64,000 nt of DNA, taken from positions 96,056,151-96,120,150 of the forward strand of contig NC_133120.1 in assembly GCF_033568475.1 (NCBI RefSeq). The letters run 5' to 3'. Both the position numbers and the translations under genes were made by a program. This DNA comes from Henckelia pumila. Lineage: Eukaryota > Streptophyta > Magnoliopsida > Lamiales > Gesneriaceae. Under the pieces are notes generated by a model. That model saw only the letters and a program-made list of their open reading frames with translations. It was not told where the DNA came from and ran no database searches. Below, piece after piece: positions 49,934 through 63,458 of this stretch (within the stretch, counting starts at the first letter, position 1; the number at the start of each line of letters is the position of its first letter).

Positions 49934-50923
49934 ATGGCCTTCTATAGCTACTACGATGGTCATACAGATGATTTCTATTCGACTCCATACCAGTCTTCTG
50001 AATACAACGTGGTTCCAACTCCATTTCATGCCTCGTTTTCGCCGCCCGCTTCTTGGTATGAATTCAACGAGCCGAAGGTTAGTGAATATAATTATTTCAT
50101 GACTCCATCTGTATCTAATTACATGGTCTACACCGAGCCGGAATCGATGTGGTATTCGCCCTTTGAAAATCATTCTTCTGATAATGAATATCATAGCGGG
50201 TATGTGAATCCATCAGAAGTAAATTACTCTGTTTACCACTTCACTGAGGTTAAACTGATCCAGCATGATCCATCACTTTCTTCAGAGACAAAATCCACGA
50301 TCTCTGATTCTATTTCTACACAAGAATTCAACGAACCCCCCGAATTCAAAGAATACTCCCCGGATCCTTATCGTGGCGGGTATGATCCCGTTACAACCTA
50401 CGGCCGTCCTCTTCCTCCTTCTGATGAAATATGTTATCCTCGGACTACCCCTAGTACCGACGTTTTTTCATTCGATGAATTTGATTACGGGTCCATACCT
50501 TCACCTTATGGCAAAGATGGTCTAGATAACCTCGCAACAAAGCTTCCAACTATAAACAAAGAAACTGATTTGGAAACAGATGTTCTTGAAAATGGAGGTG
50601 AGGTTACAGCAGTACAGTCGACCCCGAGTGACAACTCTCATCATAAACATGGTGATGATGGATTTGAGAATGGAAGAAATGAAGACTATTATGATAAAAT
50701 TGGATTGCAAACTTCGTATGGTTCTGGCTTGGAAGCTATGGATCTGTGTGAAATTATATTTGGTTATTGGCCTTGTTTAGACAAGATCGAGCAGCAGCAA
50801 AGGGATAATTTTCGAGAAATTTGTGATCAAGAAAGCAGAAGGGATCCATGGAAACTTGCTGCAGATTATCTTTTTGGAAGTCCAGTGACTTGTGATTATG
50901 AAAATTATCATCGTCTTCAGTAG
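49934..50923 (+). CDS. Uncharacterised plant tyrosine-rich protein
   Basis: A single open frame of 329 residues that I cannot assign to a named family. The N-terminal 200 residues are low-complexity, rich in Tyr, Ser, Pro, Asp and Glu, with recurrent Y-containing strings (FYSYYDGHTDDFYSTPYQSSEY, shown here only in part of its run; SEYNYFMTP, NEYHSGYVNPSEVNYSVYHF). A Gly-Tyr-Gly-type section with GGYDPVTTYGRPLPP follows. The last 65 residues look folded: DLCEIIFGYWPCL (about 270-282) and RRDPWKLAADYLFGSP. No signal peptide, membrane helix or nucleic-acid motif is apparent. Codon usage and length make chance unlikely. The mostly disordered body plus a conserved-looking C-terminal motif suggests a protein-interaction role, but that is inference. 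An upstream exon cannot be excluded. Confidence 0.75.
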   Translation: MAFYSYYDGHTDDFYSTPYQSSEYNVVPTPFHASFSPPASWYEFNEPKVSEYNYFMTPSVSNYMVYTEPESMWYSPFENHSSDNEYHSGYVNPSEVNYSVYHFTEVKLIQHDPSLSSETKSTISDSISTQEFNEPPEFKEYSPDPYRGGYDPVTTYGRPLPPSDEICYPRTTPSTDVFSFDEFDYGSIPSPYGKDGLDNLATKLPTINKETDLETDVLENGGEVTAVQSTPSDNSHHKHGDDGFENGRNEDYYDKIGLQTSYGSGLEAMDLCEIIFGYWPCLDKIEQQQRDNFREICDQESRRDPWKLAADYLFGSPVTCDYENYHRLQ

Positions 50924-51673
50924 CATCGTCAAGAAATTCAGTAGGAGAGTTGTATACGAAGTAATTAATCTGTGGCTCTCTGATGTTTGATTAATAAATT
51001 CAAAACTCTTTGTTACTGTAATTAATTGTATTTTACATCAGGAATGCACTTGAATTGTATTACCTTTGAATGGATCAAAAAATGAATTAATATGCTTCCG
51101 GTTGGAGCTCATATTAAAGTAGAACATATACATGTGTAATGGACCCCTGAAATTATTGATTCTTCCTTCTGTTTCTGGTTCACAAGTTTGGCTGGCATTA
51201 ATTAAAGGACTCGATCAAAATTTTCTTTTTTAAAAGGAAGTTTTACGAAAAATATTTATTAATTATCGTCATCATTTGTTGGATATTAGATTTTAAGTTC
51301 CAACTTCTTTTTTGTTTCCTCCTTTGTTTTTTTGGGGTCGATTAGAATATATTTATATATACTAGAAAAATGCACGTGCGTACAGTAACTACAATTTTAT
51401 TTGCTTGAGATCGAAGTTATCAAATTTTGAATGTTTAACTTATTAAAATCAAGTGTTATATTTTTTACGGACAAGTTCAAAACTTCAATCATCATGATTC
51501 AAAATCTAATTAGCTGATTATAACGACTTTAACTTTTTTTGTGATATTTGTCTGTCGGTTCTTGATCGACATTTTTTGTAGTGATATTATATGTTTATAT
51601 CTTGAGTTTGATTTATTTTTTAGCTGACAATTTTAAATCAATAACATATGTTGTATATTTATTGAAAATCGTA

Positions 51674-51688
51674 ATATATATATATATC

Positions 51689-51719
<31 letters not shown>
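51674..51719. repeat. Compound (TA)n(TG)n microsatellite
   Basis: A TA run with one interruption passes into about eleven TG units. Typical dinucleotide repeat. Confidence 0.85.
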
Positions 51720-53816
51720 TACCAACAGTATGATTAAGTGATTTGTCTTTTATTAAAAATTATAGTTGGTAATTGTGCAACTCAAATCTTCTAAATCGTA
51801 CAATAGTTTAAACAAACACATGTTTCAATTGTTCAACCCGGGAGAAGGACAATTATTGCACACAAACAATAATCTTATCCATATTTGTGTTTTTCATCAA
51901 TGTGAATCGAAACCATGACCTTGACTCCGATATTAATTGTATGACCGAACTATAGTTGATAGCAACAACATGACTCAAATATTTTAACCAATACAAAATC
52001 TCAAGCGTCATGAATAATTTATATTAAATGATAATTTTATTTATATTGATTTTTAAGTAAATAATAATAATTTCTTTCAGAGAAATGATTTTTTGATTCA
52101 TTAACTTGTTCAAATTTGATTTTTAGTCCATTGAGTTGTCAAATTAGGTTTTGGTGCACTAACATTTAATTTTTGACCGTTGTTAGTCCATTTGTTGTCG
52201 TGATATTTGACAATTCAATAATTTCCGATCTCAGCATTTTTGCGTTATGTTAGTTTTTTTTTTTTATTAAAAATCTATATTTTCCAATTTCACGTTATCA
52301 ATTAAACCAAAAATTGCAGAGAATTAAAATTTAGCGTTACAAAAAATTTTTTGAAAACTTAGTGGACCAATTCCTTAAAGTAAATAAGTTAGTGAACAAA
52401 AAAAAACTATTTTTCCTTTATTTAAAATCTTTATTTAGAGATGAAAGTTAATCTTCTATTGATAAAGTAAATATAAATCACATATTATTTTTTCTCTGGT
52501 AACCATGTTAATCATAAGATAATTGTTCTAGCTTAACTTGCTTTGATTCTCAATCATCTTGGTCATACATAATAATACATTCAATTTTTTTTTACGCACA
52601 TTGTTCCGAGAGAATTATTCTATGTCATCTAATCTCATTACCTCTAGTTTTTCAACCAATAATTTATACGATAATGTCTTGATGGGATTCAAATATGTTT
52701 TCTGCTTAATTTTCTTTAATGGTAATTCAACCAAGTTTTTTTAAATTTGATATACGTATAAAGTACATGTTGTTATACATGCCATAAAAAACATTTTATA
52801 TATGGAGTGTGATAATTAATATATAATTTTTAAGAATAGTATGTTAAATATATTATTCGCAATAAAAATGTGAGCAGATTAAAAAAAATGAGAAGAAATT
52901 TTTTTTTTTTTAGAGGATGAACAATCATATTTTAAACAAGTTAAATTTTTTTATAATCAATCATTTCAAAGATTTAAATAACTTAGATATAAAAATAATT
53001 TGTCTTAAATAAAAATCGATTTGAGTATAGCATGATTTTCTACTTTTTGCCACACAAATTTTTACGATTTCATAAGTATTAACATTAATTGATTATATTA
53101 GCTAAGTATTATACTGTAGTACAAACATCAACATGAAACTTAGTTATAATCATACTTTCTATATCTCACTTATTTAAACAACATTTATGTTTTATTTGTA
53201 TTAATTATATATTATATTTTTTATATTAAATATCATTTGTACTACTCTTTTATCAATTTATCCCTATTAAATTCATAAAATGTATAATTATTTTATTTTA
53301 TTAAAATTTTACTAAATAAGGACAAAATGAGAATTTATTTGCAAAATTTATTTTTTCAAACACTTTCTTAATATATATATGTGAAAATTTATACAAGCTT
53401 AAATTAATAAGACGAAATGAGTATAATTTTTTTACTTTGCACAAGAAAATATTGATGTTGTTGATTACATTTTTAGTCCCTAAAATTTGCAAAAATATTG
53501 CACAATTAATCGTCACCATTAGTTTTATAATATCTTTTCCTAAAAACTGAAACATCAAAAAGTCTAGCTAGATTATCAAATGTCAAAAAATAAATGAATG
53601 ATTGTATAAAAGATGGGACTATGTCTTGAAATGGTGAAATTTAATTGTTCGATTTAATTTTTTTTATTTTTCTTAAAAGTTTAATAATCAAAATATTATG
53701 TTAAAAAAGTTTAGTAAACTAAAAACACAGAGAAAGTTGAAATAAGTGAAAAAAATTAATATTTTTTAATTTTATAGTCTAAATATTAAGGTAGGTTTCA
53801 ATAATTACTTTTAATG

Positions 53817-54284
53817 AGTGTCACAATATAGATTTAAGACATGAATTAAATATTAACAATTAATTTTTTTTCAATAAATAAATGAACACAAAAAATGATA
53901 TGAATTAAATGTTAACAATTAATCTACCTTGAATACATAGATTGACTAATCTATAAAATGATAAGAAAAACCTTAAAAAGCCTTGAAAATGACAAACATA
54001 TTAATTGTTAAATGAAATAATGAGGACAAAATTGTAAATTAATAATCAAAAGTTTCACAATATAAATTTAGGACATGAATTAAATATTAACAATTAATTT
54101 ACCTTGAATAAATAAATGGACACAAAAAATGATATGAAATATTAACAATTAATCTACATTGAATAAATAATTGACTAATCTATAAAATGAGATGAAAGAC
54201 ATTAAAAAACCTTGAAAATGACAACAATATTAAGTATTAAATTATTAAATAAAATAATGAGGATAAAATTGTAAATTCACCATT
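53817..54284. repeat. Two-copy tandem repeat, 234-bp period
   Basis: TCACAATATAGATTTAAGAC at 53821 recurs with a few changes at 54055, followed in both copies by the same order of strings (ATTAACAATTAAT, GACTAATCTATAAAATGA, CCTTGAAAATGACAA, ATGAGGA-AAAATTGTAAATT). Within each copy the AACAATTAAT string itself occurs twice. Diverged by several percent plus small indels, so not a recent duplication. Confidence 0.75.
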
Positions 54285-54337
54285 AAAACCAAACAATTAA
54301 TGAAGATAATAAGGGTATTGAATGAAATTCACAATTC

Positions 54338-54341
<4 letters not shown>

Positions 54342-54370
<29 letters not shown>
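54342..54370. repeat. (TA)n microsatellite
   Basis: About 14 TA units, then AT-rich ATAATA/ATAGATA short repeats. Confidence 0.85.
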
Positions 54371-54374
<4 letters not shown>

Positions 54375-55158
54375 TATAATATAATATATAATATAATAGA
54401 ATAGATAGATAATAGATAATAGAGTAATAGAATATATTAATAATTTTTATTATATTTGCAAATATTTGACCATTACAACTAGCCTGGGAATGTCTGGGAT
54501 ACGTCAACATGAGACTTTGAGCAGCAATTTTGGAAAAGAATTAGCAGAAAATTATTACGTGGCGATGATGTTATATTTGTAATGGAATAAGTATTTACAC
54601 GTATCTTACTATATACTTCATAGCCGTTTCTAAAATTAATTATATTTGTCATTTGGGAGAAATTAATCATGATGATATTCTACAATGTTTGCTTTTTATG
54701 ATTGCAAACCTTAACAATGATATCATATTCTTGGACTTAAATATTAAAAATTATAATATTCGTGAAACGTGAAAAACATTATTATATATCTTTAGGCTGA
54801 GAGCTTTAAAAAAATTATTTTGGTGTCTTGGTCTGGATTTTTTTAATCCAAAAATACTCCTCCACTCACCCCTGTTCTTTCTATTATTTTTAATTTACAT
54901 TTTTTTTATTTTTTTCCCTTTTCAATTCACTTCTTTTTCTTCTCAATTATATGGATATTATTACTCTCATACCTATATATATACATAAATAATTAATATT
55001 CATGTATTACGTTGCACACACATCGAATGTGTGTCAATTGATAATGTGACGCCTAAAATCCAATCTATTAAATCGCATGCATTAATTTAATAAATATTAG
55101 GATTATTATTTTTTTATGTTTGATTGATTTAAATTCTTTATTAGAGTTATGTGTTAAT

Positions 55159-55389
55159 TGTTACAATATTATGGATGTCAAAGATTTGGGTGATCGAAGA
55201 AAATCATAATCAAATCTTCGAGAGATGGTAAAGAATCAAGATAATATCACTTCCTTGTAATTGCATAGTTACCATACTCGAAAATTTCTTGTACCTATAA
55301 ATAGGTCACTCATATAATACTTTTGATATATTGAATTTACTTGTTTTCTTTGCATATTCTTTGGTTAGTTTCTCCTTTATTTTATAACA
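55159..55389 (+). repeat. 5' LTR of the copia element
   Basis: Starts TGTTACAATATT and ends TTTATAACA (TGTTA/TAACA inverted ends). A TATA-like CTATAAATAG lies at about 55296. Confidence 0.92.
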
Positions 55390-58300
55390 CGTTATCAGCA
55401 CGATTTGCTATCACTTTTAACAAAAATCACCGTGAAAAGTAGACGCATCTCATCGTTCACTTCGTGAATTTTTAATGCTTGCTTTTCTCATTCGCGACAC
55501 GTGACTAGTTCATCATCTTCTTTTTATTTGTTAAACTGCATATGTTAACTTACGTGGATGTCTTCCATTAATTCATGTTTTCTTTGTTTTGTTAAATTCA
55601 TTGAATTAAAAGCATGACTACTTGATTATACATCATTATCAGATTTTAGCATTTTGATTGGTGATTTGATTTATTAAATCTACGCATACACATGAGCATA
55701 ACATATATATGAATACAACTCATATTATTTTGTCTGTTTTATTAAATTATGTCTATTTCATGAATTATCATCTTAAATACATGTTCAAATTTATTTTATC
55801 ATTTATTGATGAATATTATATGATTCTTAATTTTTTTTTAGATTTCATCATGTCGAATATCTCAAAGCTTGAATTTGCCGCTCTTGATATCTCCGGCAAG
55901 AATTATCTCTCTTGGATACTAGATGCTGAAATACATCTAGATGCTATGGGTATTGGAAATACAATCAAAGATGAAAATAATGAATCACCGCAAAACCGTG
56001 CAAATGCTATGATATTCCTTCGTCACCATCTTCATGATGGTTTGAAAATTGAGTATTTGACGATAAAAGATCCTCTTGATCTGTGGAATAATTTGAAAGA
56101 GAGATATAGCCATCAAAAGACGGTGATTCTCCCAAAAGCACGCTATGATTGAATGCATTTGCGCTTACAAGATTTTAAGTCTGTAAGTGAATATAATTCT
56201 GCATTATTTCGCATCAGTTCACAATTGAAATTGTGTGGAGAAAAAATAACTGATGATGATTTATTGGAAAAAACATATTCCACGTTTCATGCCTCTAATG
56301 TTCTCCTGCAACAGCACTACAGCAGTATAGAGAGAAAGGCTTCAAAAAATATTCTGAATTGATTTCATGTTTGCTTGTGGCTGAGCAAAATAATGAATTA
56401 TTGATGAAAAATCATGAAATCCATCCCACTGGAGTCAACCCATTCTCTGAAGTGAATGTGGCGATGCATGATGAAAAAAGGAAACAAAATAAGACCGAAT
56501 TTGGTCGTGGTAGTGGTCATGGTCATGGACGTGGACGTGGACGTGGCCGTGAGCACCGTCGAGGACACTTTCATCCGTATAATCGTGGGCATGAAGAGCC
56601 ACGTGACTATAGTCATAGCAATCAAAAGAATACAAATTATCAAAAATGGGGTAATGGCCAAGCAAAGAAAGTTGAAATTGGTCAAAATAATATGCCAAAG
56701 AAATCAGAAAATGAGTGTTATAGATGTGGAATAAAAGGGCATTGGTATCAAAATTGTCGTACGCCCAAACACCTTGTTGATCTCTACCAAGCATCAAAAG
56801 AAAAGGCAAGAGATATAGAGACTAATTTTATTTATCAAGGTGAAGATTTAAGCCAAGTCCCATCCTTCTCAGCACCTTTCGATGTCTCTAATTTCTTTGA
56901 AGACCCAGATGGGAGAATTGATCATTTGATTGGAGATGGCAACGTGCAGAATTATTAAATATTTTATCTATCGTTTAGTTATATGTTTTGATTTATTTAA
57001 GTGTAATGTTTTTGAGTTATTTTTATTTGAGACAATATTAAGTTGGTTTAATTGTTTTTATTATGAATAAAAGTTATTTATTTCATATTGTCTTTATTAT
57101 GAATATTTTCTTATTCTTATTAATTTTATTATTTTGAATAGAATATGAACTTTGGACATGAAGTCAATGATGGAGATTTATGTCTTGTTGATAAGTGCGA
57201 CAACACATTCTATATTTAAGAAGGATAAATATTTCTCATATTTGCAAATAAGAAAAAGTAATGTCAACACAATTTGTGGTAGTACAAACATTATTGAAGG
57301 CTCCGAAAGAGCAAATATTATATTACATGGAGGGACAAATTTTATTATCAATAATGCATTATTCTCTCCTAAGTCTTAAAGGAATTTATTGAGCTTTCAA
57401 GATATCCGACGGAATGGATATCATATTGAGACTGTAAGCCAAGAAGGAAAAGAATATCTTTTTATTACGAAATAAATGTCGGGAAAGAAATACATTGTTG
57501 AAAAATTACCGACATTTACTTCTGGCTTATACTACACAAAAATAAATGTAGTAGAGATCAATGCCACAGTTGACCAAAAAGTTATTGATATGAATACGTT
57601 TATGACTTGGCATAACCGTTTGGGACATCCTGGTTCTACAATGATGCGAAAAATTATAGAGAATTCACATGAGCATCAATTAAAAAACAAGAAGGTTCTA
57701 AATTTTAAAGAATTCTCATGTGATGCATGTTCTCAAGGCAAATTAATTATTAGGCCTTCACCGACTAAAGTTGGTATTGAATCACCTACATTTTTGGAAA
57801 GAATACAAGGTGATATTTGTGGACCAATTCACCCATCATGTGGACCATTTAGATATTTTATGGTTTTGATTGATGCATCAACAAGATGGTCACATGTATG
57901 TTTACTATCATCTCGCAACTTAGTGTCTGCTAGATTATTGGCTCAAATAATTCGATTAAGAGCACAATTCCCAGAATATCCTATTAAGAGGATTCGTCTT
58001 GATAATGCCGGTGAATTCACATCCCAAACTTTTAATGACTATTGCATATCAATTGAGATAATTGTTGAACATTCTGTTGCTCATGTTCATACACAAAATG
58101 GTCTCGCTGAGTCATTGATTAAACGTCTCCAATTAATAGCTAGACCATTAATGATAAGAACGAAACTCCCCACGTTAGTTTGGGGACATGCTATTTTGCA
58201 TGCAGCAACACTTATACGCATCAGACCTACTAGTTATCATGAATTCTCCCCTTTACAATTAGTTTTTGGCCAAGAGTCTAATATTTCCCATATAAGAATT

Positions 58301-60839
58301 TTTGGGTGTGCGGTGTATGTTCCAATTAGTCCACCACAACGCACTAAAATGGGTCCTCAAAGGAGATTGGGAATATATGTTGGATATGATTCTCCATCGA
58401 TTATCAAATATTTAGAGCCCACGACGGAAGATATTTTCACGGCACGATTTGCCGATTGTCATTTTGATGAAACAAAATTTCCAACATTAGGGGGAGAAAA
58501 TATGAGATCACCAAGTGAATTAACTTGGAATGCATCACTACATCAATTTGATCATCGGACAAGTGAATGTGAACTTGAAGTTCAAAGAATAGTCCACTTG
58601 CAAAATATTGCAAATAAATTACCTGATGCATTTAGTGATGTGAAAAGGGTGACTAAGTCATACTTACCGGCTGCTAATGCTCCAGCACATATTGATGTTC
58701 CCAAAGAAACATCAAATGATGAGTCAATTTCTCGACTCAAGCGTGGTAGACCAATTGGGTCCAAAGACAAAAATCCACGAAAAAAAGGAGCAAATAATAT
58801 GAATCAACATATTGAGATATCTGATTCATTGATTGATAACTCTGAAAAAGTTGATCATCAAATCCCCAATGAAGTTCAAGTACTTGACAATGAAGAGATC
58901 TCGATAAATTATGTCAAAATGGGAAAATGATTAAATCGAGCAGAAATTATTGTCGACAATAAGTTTGCATATGCCATGGCATTTGATGTTGTTAATGAAG
59001 ATGATGATCTAGATCCTAAATCTGTTACTGAATGTCGTAATAGATATGATTGACCAAATTGGAAAATGGCAATACAAGAAGAGTTAAACTCACTAGCAAA
59101 ACGTGAGGTTTTGGGACCTGTTGTCCAAACACCAAAAGGGGTAATTTTCGTGGGTTGTAAATGGGTTTTTGTACGAAAACGAAATGAGAAAAACGAAGTG
59201 ACTAGATACAAAGCTCGATTAGTAGCACAAAGTTTTTCTCAAAGACCCGATATTGATTATGAAGAGACGTACTCTCCTGTGATGGATGCAATTACATTCC
59301 GATATCTTCTTGACATGGCCGCATAAAAAAAACTTGAAATGCGTCTTATGGACGTTGTTACTGCATATTTGTACGGAAAACTTGATAATGATATCTACAT
59401 GAAAATTCCTGAAGGATTTAAGATATCAGAAGCATTTGCTTCAAATTTTGCAAACGTTTGCTCCATTAAACTACAAAGATCCTTGTATGGACTAAAACAA
59501 TCTGGGCGCATGTGGTACAAGAGACTTAGCGACTATTTGTTGAAAGAAGGCTACAAAAATGATCCAATTTGTCCATGTGTTTTTATTCAAAAGAATGGAT
59601 CAAAGTTTGTCATTATTGCTGTATATGTTGATGATTTAAATATCATTGGAAGTCCCGAAGAACTTGAAAAGACAGTTGATGTCTTGAAAAGGGAATTTGA
59701 GATGAAAAACTTAGGCAAAACAAAATTTTGTCTTGGTTTACAAATTGAACATCTGGCAGATGGAATTTTAGTCCATCAATCCACATATACAGAAAAAGTG
59801 TTGAAGTGATTTTATATGGATAAAACCCATCCATTGAGTTCGCCCATGGTTGTTCGATCCCTTGATGTGGAAAAGGATATTTTTCGACCTCGTGATGAGC
59901 AAGAAGAACTACTTGGTTTAGAAGTACCATATCTTAGTGCAATTGGTGCATTGATGTATCTTGCTAATAGTACTAGACCGGACATATCATTTGCTGTAAA
60001 TTTGTTGGCAATATATAGTTTTTCTCCTATACGAAGGCATTGGAATGGAGTTAAACATTTATTTAGATATCTTCAGGGCACTCATGATTTGGGTTTATTT
60101 TATTCTAATGCTTGTAATTTGCAATTGATTGGTTATGCAGATGTTGGGTATCTATCTGATCCACATAAAGGAAAATCACAAACTGGGTACTTATTTACTT
60201 ATGGTGGAACAACTATATCTTGGAGATCTACGAAGCAAACCATGGTCGCTACCTCATCAAATCATGCAGAAATACTTGCAATCCATGAAGCCAGTCGAGA
60301 ATGTGTTTGGTTGAGATCGATGATTCATCATATTAAAGAGGAATGCGGCTTGTCTTCTACTAAAAAACTTGGCTACAATACTCTACGAAGACAATGCGGC
60401 TTGTATTGCTCAACTGAAAGATGGATACATCAAAGGTGATAGGACAAAGCATATATCCCCCAAGTTCTTTTTCACCCATGATTTGCAAAAGAAAGGTGAT
60501 ATTGAAGTTCAACAAATTCGCTCAAGTGATAACCTTGCCGATCTTTTCACAAAATCATTGCCCACATCAACTTTTGAGAAATTGGTGTACAAAATCGGAA
60601 TGCGGCGACTTAGAGATTTCAAGTGATGTTCGCAACAGGGGGAGTTAATCCAAACTGCACTCTTTTTTCCTTGTCCATGATTTTCCCAAGTGGTTTTTCA
60701 TGACAAAGTTTTTAACGAGGCAGTTTAGCAATAATGAGGGATGTTGTACTCTTTTTCCTTCACTAGGGTTTTATCCCATTGGATTTTTCCTAGTAAGGTT
60801 TTAACGAGGCACATCCGTCGAATGACATCCAAGGGGGAG

Positions 60840-61070
60840 TGTTACAATATTATGGATGTCAAAGATTTGGGTGATCGAAAAAAATCATAATCAAATCTTC
60901 GAGAGATGATAAAGAATCAAGATAATATCACTTCCTTGTAATTGCATAGTTACCATACTCGAGAATTTCTTGTACCTATAAATAGGTCACTCATATAATA
61001 CTTTTGATATATTGAATTTACTTGTTTTCTTTGCATATTCTTTGGTTAGTTTCTCCTTTATTTTATAACA
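60840..61070 (+). repeat. 3' LTR of the copia element
   Basis: Same length and ends as the 5' LTR, with three substitutions seen between them. Directly preceded by a purine tract and followed by the TTAAT target duplication. Confidence 0.92.
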
Positions 61071-61239
61071 TTAATAAATATTTTTAATTTTTATTTAGTG
61101 ATTTTATTTTACCAACTATTTAACTAATGTTTTTATTTGTTTAAGTTTATTTGTCTCAATGATTTTATTTTGTGCAATTTAAATTGTTTTAAATGTTTTA
61201 AAGGTTTAAGCTTGCATACTTAAATAATTTTTTTAATTT

Positions 61240-61350
61240 TAATTTTTAATAGTTTAGTTTGTTCTTTTAAATTATTTTTAATTGTTTAGTTTATTCTTTT
61301 AAATGATTTTTAATTGTTTAGTTTATTCTTTTAAATGATTTTAACTGGTT
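61240..61350. repeat. Short tandem repeat, about 32-bp period
   Basis: Three to four degenerate units containing AATTGTTTAGTTTATTCTTT, inside the putative long LTR. Confidence 0.65.
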
Positions 61351-62726
61351 AGCTTATTTGTTTAAATATTTTTGAGTGTCCAACTTATTTATTTTAAATA
61401 TCCTAAGTTTAGCGGTTAATTATTTTTAATTATTTTAAATGTTTAGCTTATTTATTTAAATCCTTTTTAATTGTCCGAATCATTTTAAAGGTTTTAGACT
61501 TGTTATTCAAATCTTTCTTTTTAATTGTACAAATAATTTTAAAGGTTTTTATTTTCGCTTGGGTATTTATTTAATTTGCTTTTAAACGGTTGTCTAGTTT
61601 GTTTAAATTATTTTAAATCGCTCTACTTGATATTTAAATATTTTACTCGTTGTCGTGACATCGAAATATTTAAAGTGTTTAATTCTTAGAATTTTCAAGC
61701 TTGTGTTTTATTTAATGCATTTTAATTCATAGTCTTACTTGCTAAGTTTTAGTAGCACTTTTTAAAAGTGTGTAACACTTTTCTATCTCCTACACACTAT
61801 ATTTTAATACATAACCCTAATTCCCAAAATTACACTCTCATTCTCATGCCTCTCACCACACACTCAAACACACAAGAAACGCACGAAAGTCCCCTGTTAT
61901 CTCCCAAGAACTTCACTGGCCGCCTCCCTTATCTCCAAACTCGCTGCCAGCTCTTCTTCTCAGGCGAGTTTCCTCCATAGCGAGCTGGTCAAGCTTCTCC
62001 TGTTCTTTGGAGCTCGGTTCCAGCCTGTAGCAGCTCGTAGGGGTCAAATTCCAGCTCATTTCGAACTCCTTGTTTCGACTTAGCTAGGCAAGAAATGGTT
62101 CTTTCTTGTGTGCCTTGCATTTTCTTGGAAAACCTTTTGAAGTATTTAGGTATATATGAACTGCCCTGCTCGAGTTCCCCTTCCCCATTTTTTTTCCAGT
62201 CGAGATTTTCATTTTTTTTTCTTTATTGGATGGGAAATTGTAATGCTTGTTGAATCATGATATAAATATGGATTTGAAATGCAAGAACGTGAGGTTATGC
62301 CAACTGGGAACATTTCCAGAAATTATCCATGCTTTGAGGTTTTGAAATTTTGAAGTTGGCTAGCATGATCGGTTCGAAATTATGATGTTTTCTTGTTGTG
62401 TGTTGCGTGATGATTTGGATGGTGATTGAGAAGATACCACGGTTGATATGTAGTTCACGTGGTAGCTTTTAGGAAGGCTTGGAGTTGTGCTTGGTTTTGG
62501 TTTTGGGGAGACATTTGGGATTCAAGAGGTAAGGGTCAGTATTGGTAGGTGGTTAGGTGCTGTCACTGAGTTGTTTTGAAGGCGATTCAAGTTGAGTTGT
62601 AAGGGATGGTACTGAGGTTGGACATTGGTCTTGGTCCTAGGATTAGAGGCTTGAAAGATTGGAAGACTATTGGCTAAGATTTGGTTGAGTTTGAGGTCCT
62701 AAACTTGAGCAGAATTTCCTAAGCAT

Positions 62727-63110
62727 TTGGGCTGTCCGGAAACTGTTTTGAAACTGGGTTTAAGCTCGGGTTTTGGTTAGAGGCACGGGTTTGGAATTGG
62801 TCTAGGGTGTTAGGAATACGTTGTTTCAAGTGGGAAGTAAGTCGGTTAAGTTATGGTAGAGTTCTAGGCCTTGGAGTCGGCTAGGTGCAGAATTTTGGGG
62901 CAAAAAGGCCTGCTGTCCGGAAATATATGACTAAGGCAGGGCTAAAGGTGGTATTTTGTTATGGGCTCGGATCTGGAACTTGTTTGATGTCCGGATTATG
63001 TCGGTTCAAGCGGGAATTAATTCGGTTAAGTTTTGGTGATGTTCTAGATTTTTGAATGATTTTGTGCAGAATTTTGAAGTCATAGGTTGCTGCCCGGAAT
63101 TTGCATTTTT
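62727..63110 (+). repeat. Degenerate 180-bp tandem repeat inside the putative long LTR
   Basis: TCGGTTAAGTTATGGT (from 62842) recurs as TCGGTTAAGTTTTGGT exactly 180 bases later. The flanking strings GCTGTCCGGAAA, TTCAAG-GGGAA and GTGCAGAATTTTG recur in the same order. About two and a half copies; roughly 70 percent similar. Confidence 0.65.
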
Positions 63111-63458
63111 ATAAAATAATTAGATAAGAATAATAATTCAAGGATGACTTCTATATTTAGTTCTAAGTCTCATGGAGTCGTGGTTTCAAGCGGAATCCTT
63201 TTTGTTTAAGAATAGAGCAAGTTACAAATATTATGGGCGAACCGCTCGAATTTGTCCTAAGAGCTACATTATGGTTTAGTTTTCCCATTCTTTGGTCTGT
63301 CTCCTAAATCACCATCCCGATCTTCCATGTGTGAGTCATATGCACGATTATTTATTAACATTTTCATGTACGTCATATTTACATATGCATGCTAAGTCTC
63401 ATATTCAATAAAGGAAAGAAATATTTTTGAACAAAGTGAGATGGTTGTGACTATATAT

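Larger units (their letters stand above)
50924..55044. other. Long AT-rich intergenic region, no gene seen
   Basis: Over 4 kb of strongly AT-rich DNA. It contains a TA/TG microsatellite (51674-51719), a two-copy 234-bp tandem repeat (53817-54284) and a (TA)n tract (54342-54370) followed by ATAG-type short repeats to about 54430. Open frames are short and of low complexity. The right edge is the start of a putative LTR. Confidence 0.55.
55159..61070 (+). mobile_element. Ty1/copia retrotransposon with target duplication (young fossil)
   Basis: Two 231-bp LTRs (55159-55389 and 60840-61070) flank a 5.4-kb body, and TTAAT occurs on both outer sides (55154-55158 and 61071-61075). Parts: primer-site region GTTATCAGCACG just after the 5' LTR; gag (about 55850-56950) with LEFAALDISGKNYLSW and the zinc knuckle CYRCGIKGHWYQNC; protease region (about 57150-57480); integrase (about 57590-58300) with HNRLGHPGS; reverse transcriptase (about 59060-59810) with AVYVDDLNII; RNase H (about 59920-60620); purine tract AAGGGGGAG (60831-60839). 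The order INT before RT defines Ty1/copia. The LTRs differ at 3 of 231 positions (1.3 percent), about half a million years by the usual rate. Broken, with several breaks. Lineage within copia not assigned. Confidence 0.93.

Noticed and set aside
56398-56809. Minus-strand frames opposite copia gag
   Set aside because: The His/Asp/Val-rich translation is the antisense of an Arg/Gly/His repeat in the gag basic region.
61768-61980. 70-codon open frame in the putative long LTR
   Set aside because: Short, His/Thr/Pro/Ser-rich translation of a pyrimidine-rich stretch; more likely LTR leader sequence than a gene.
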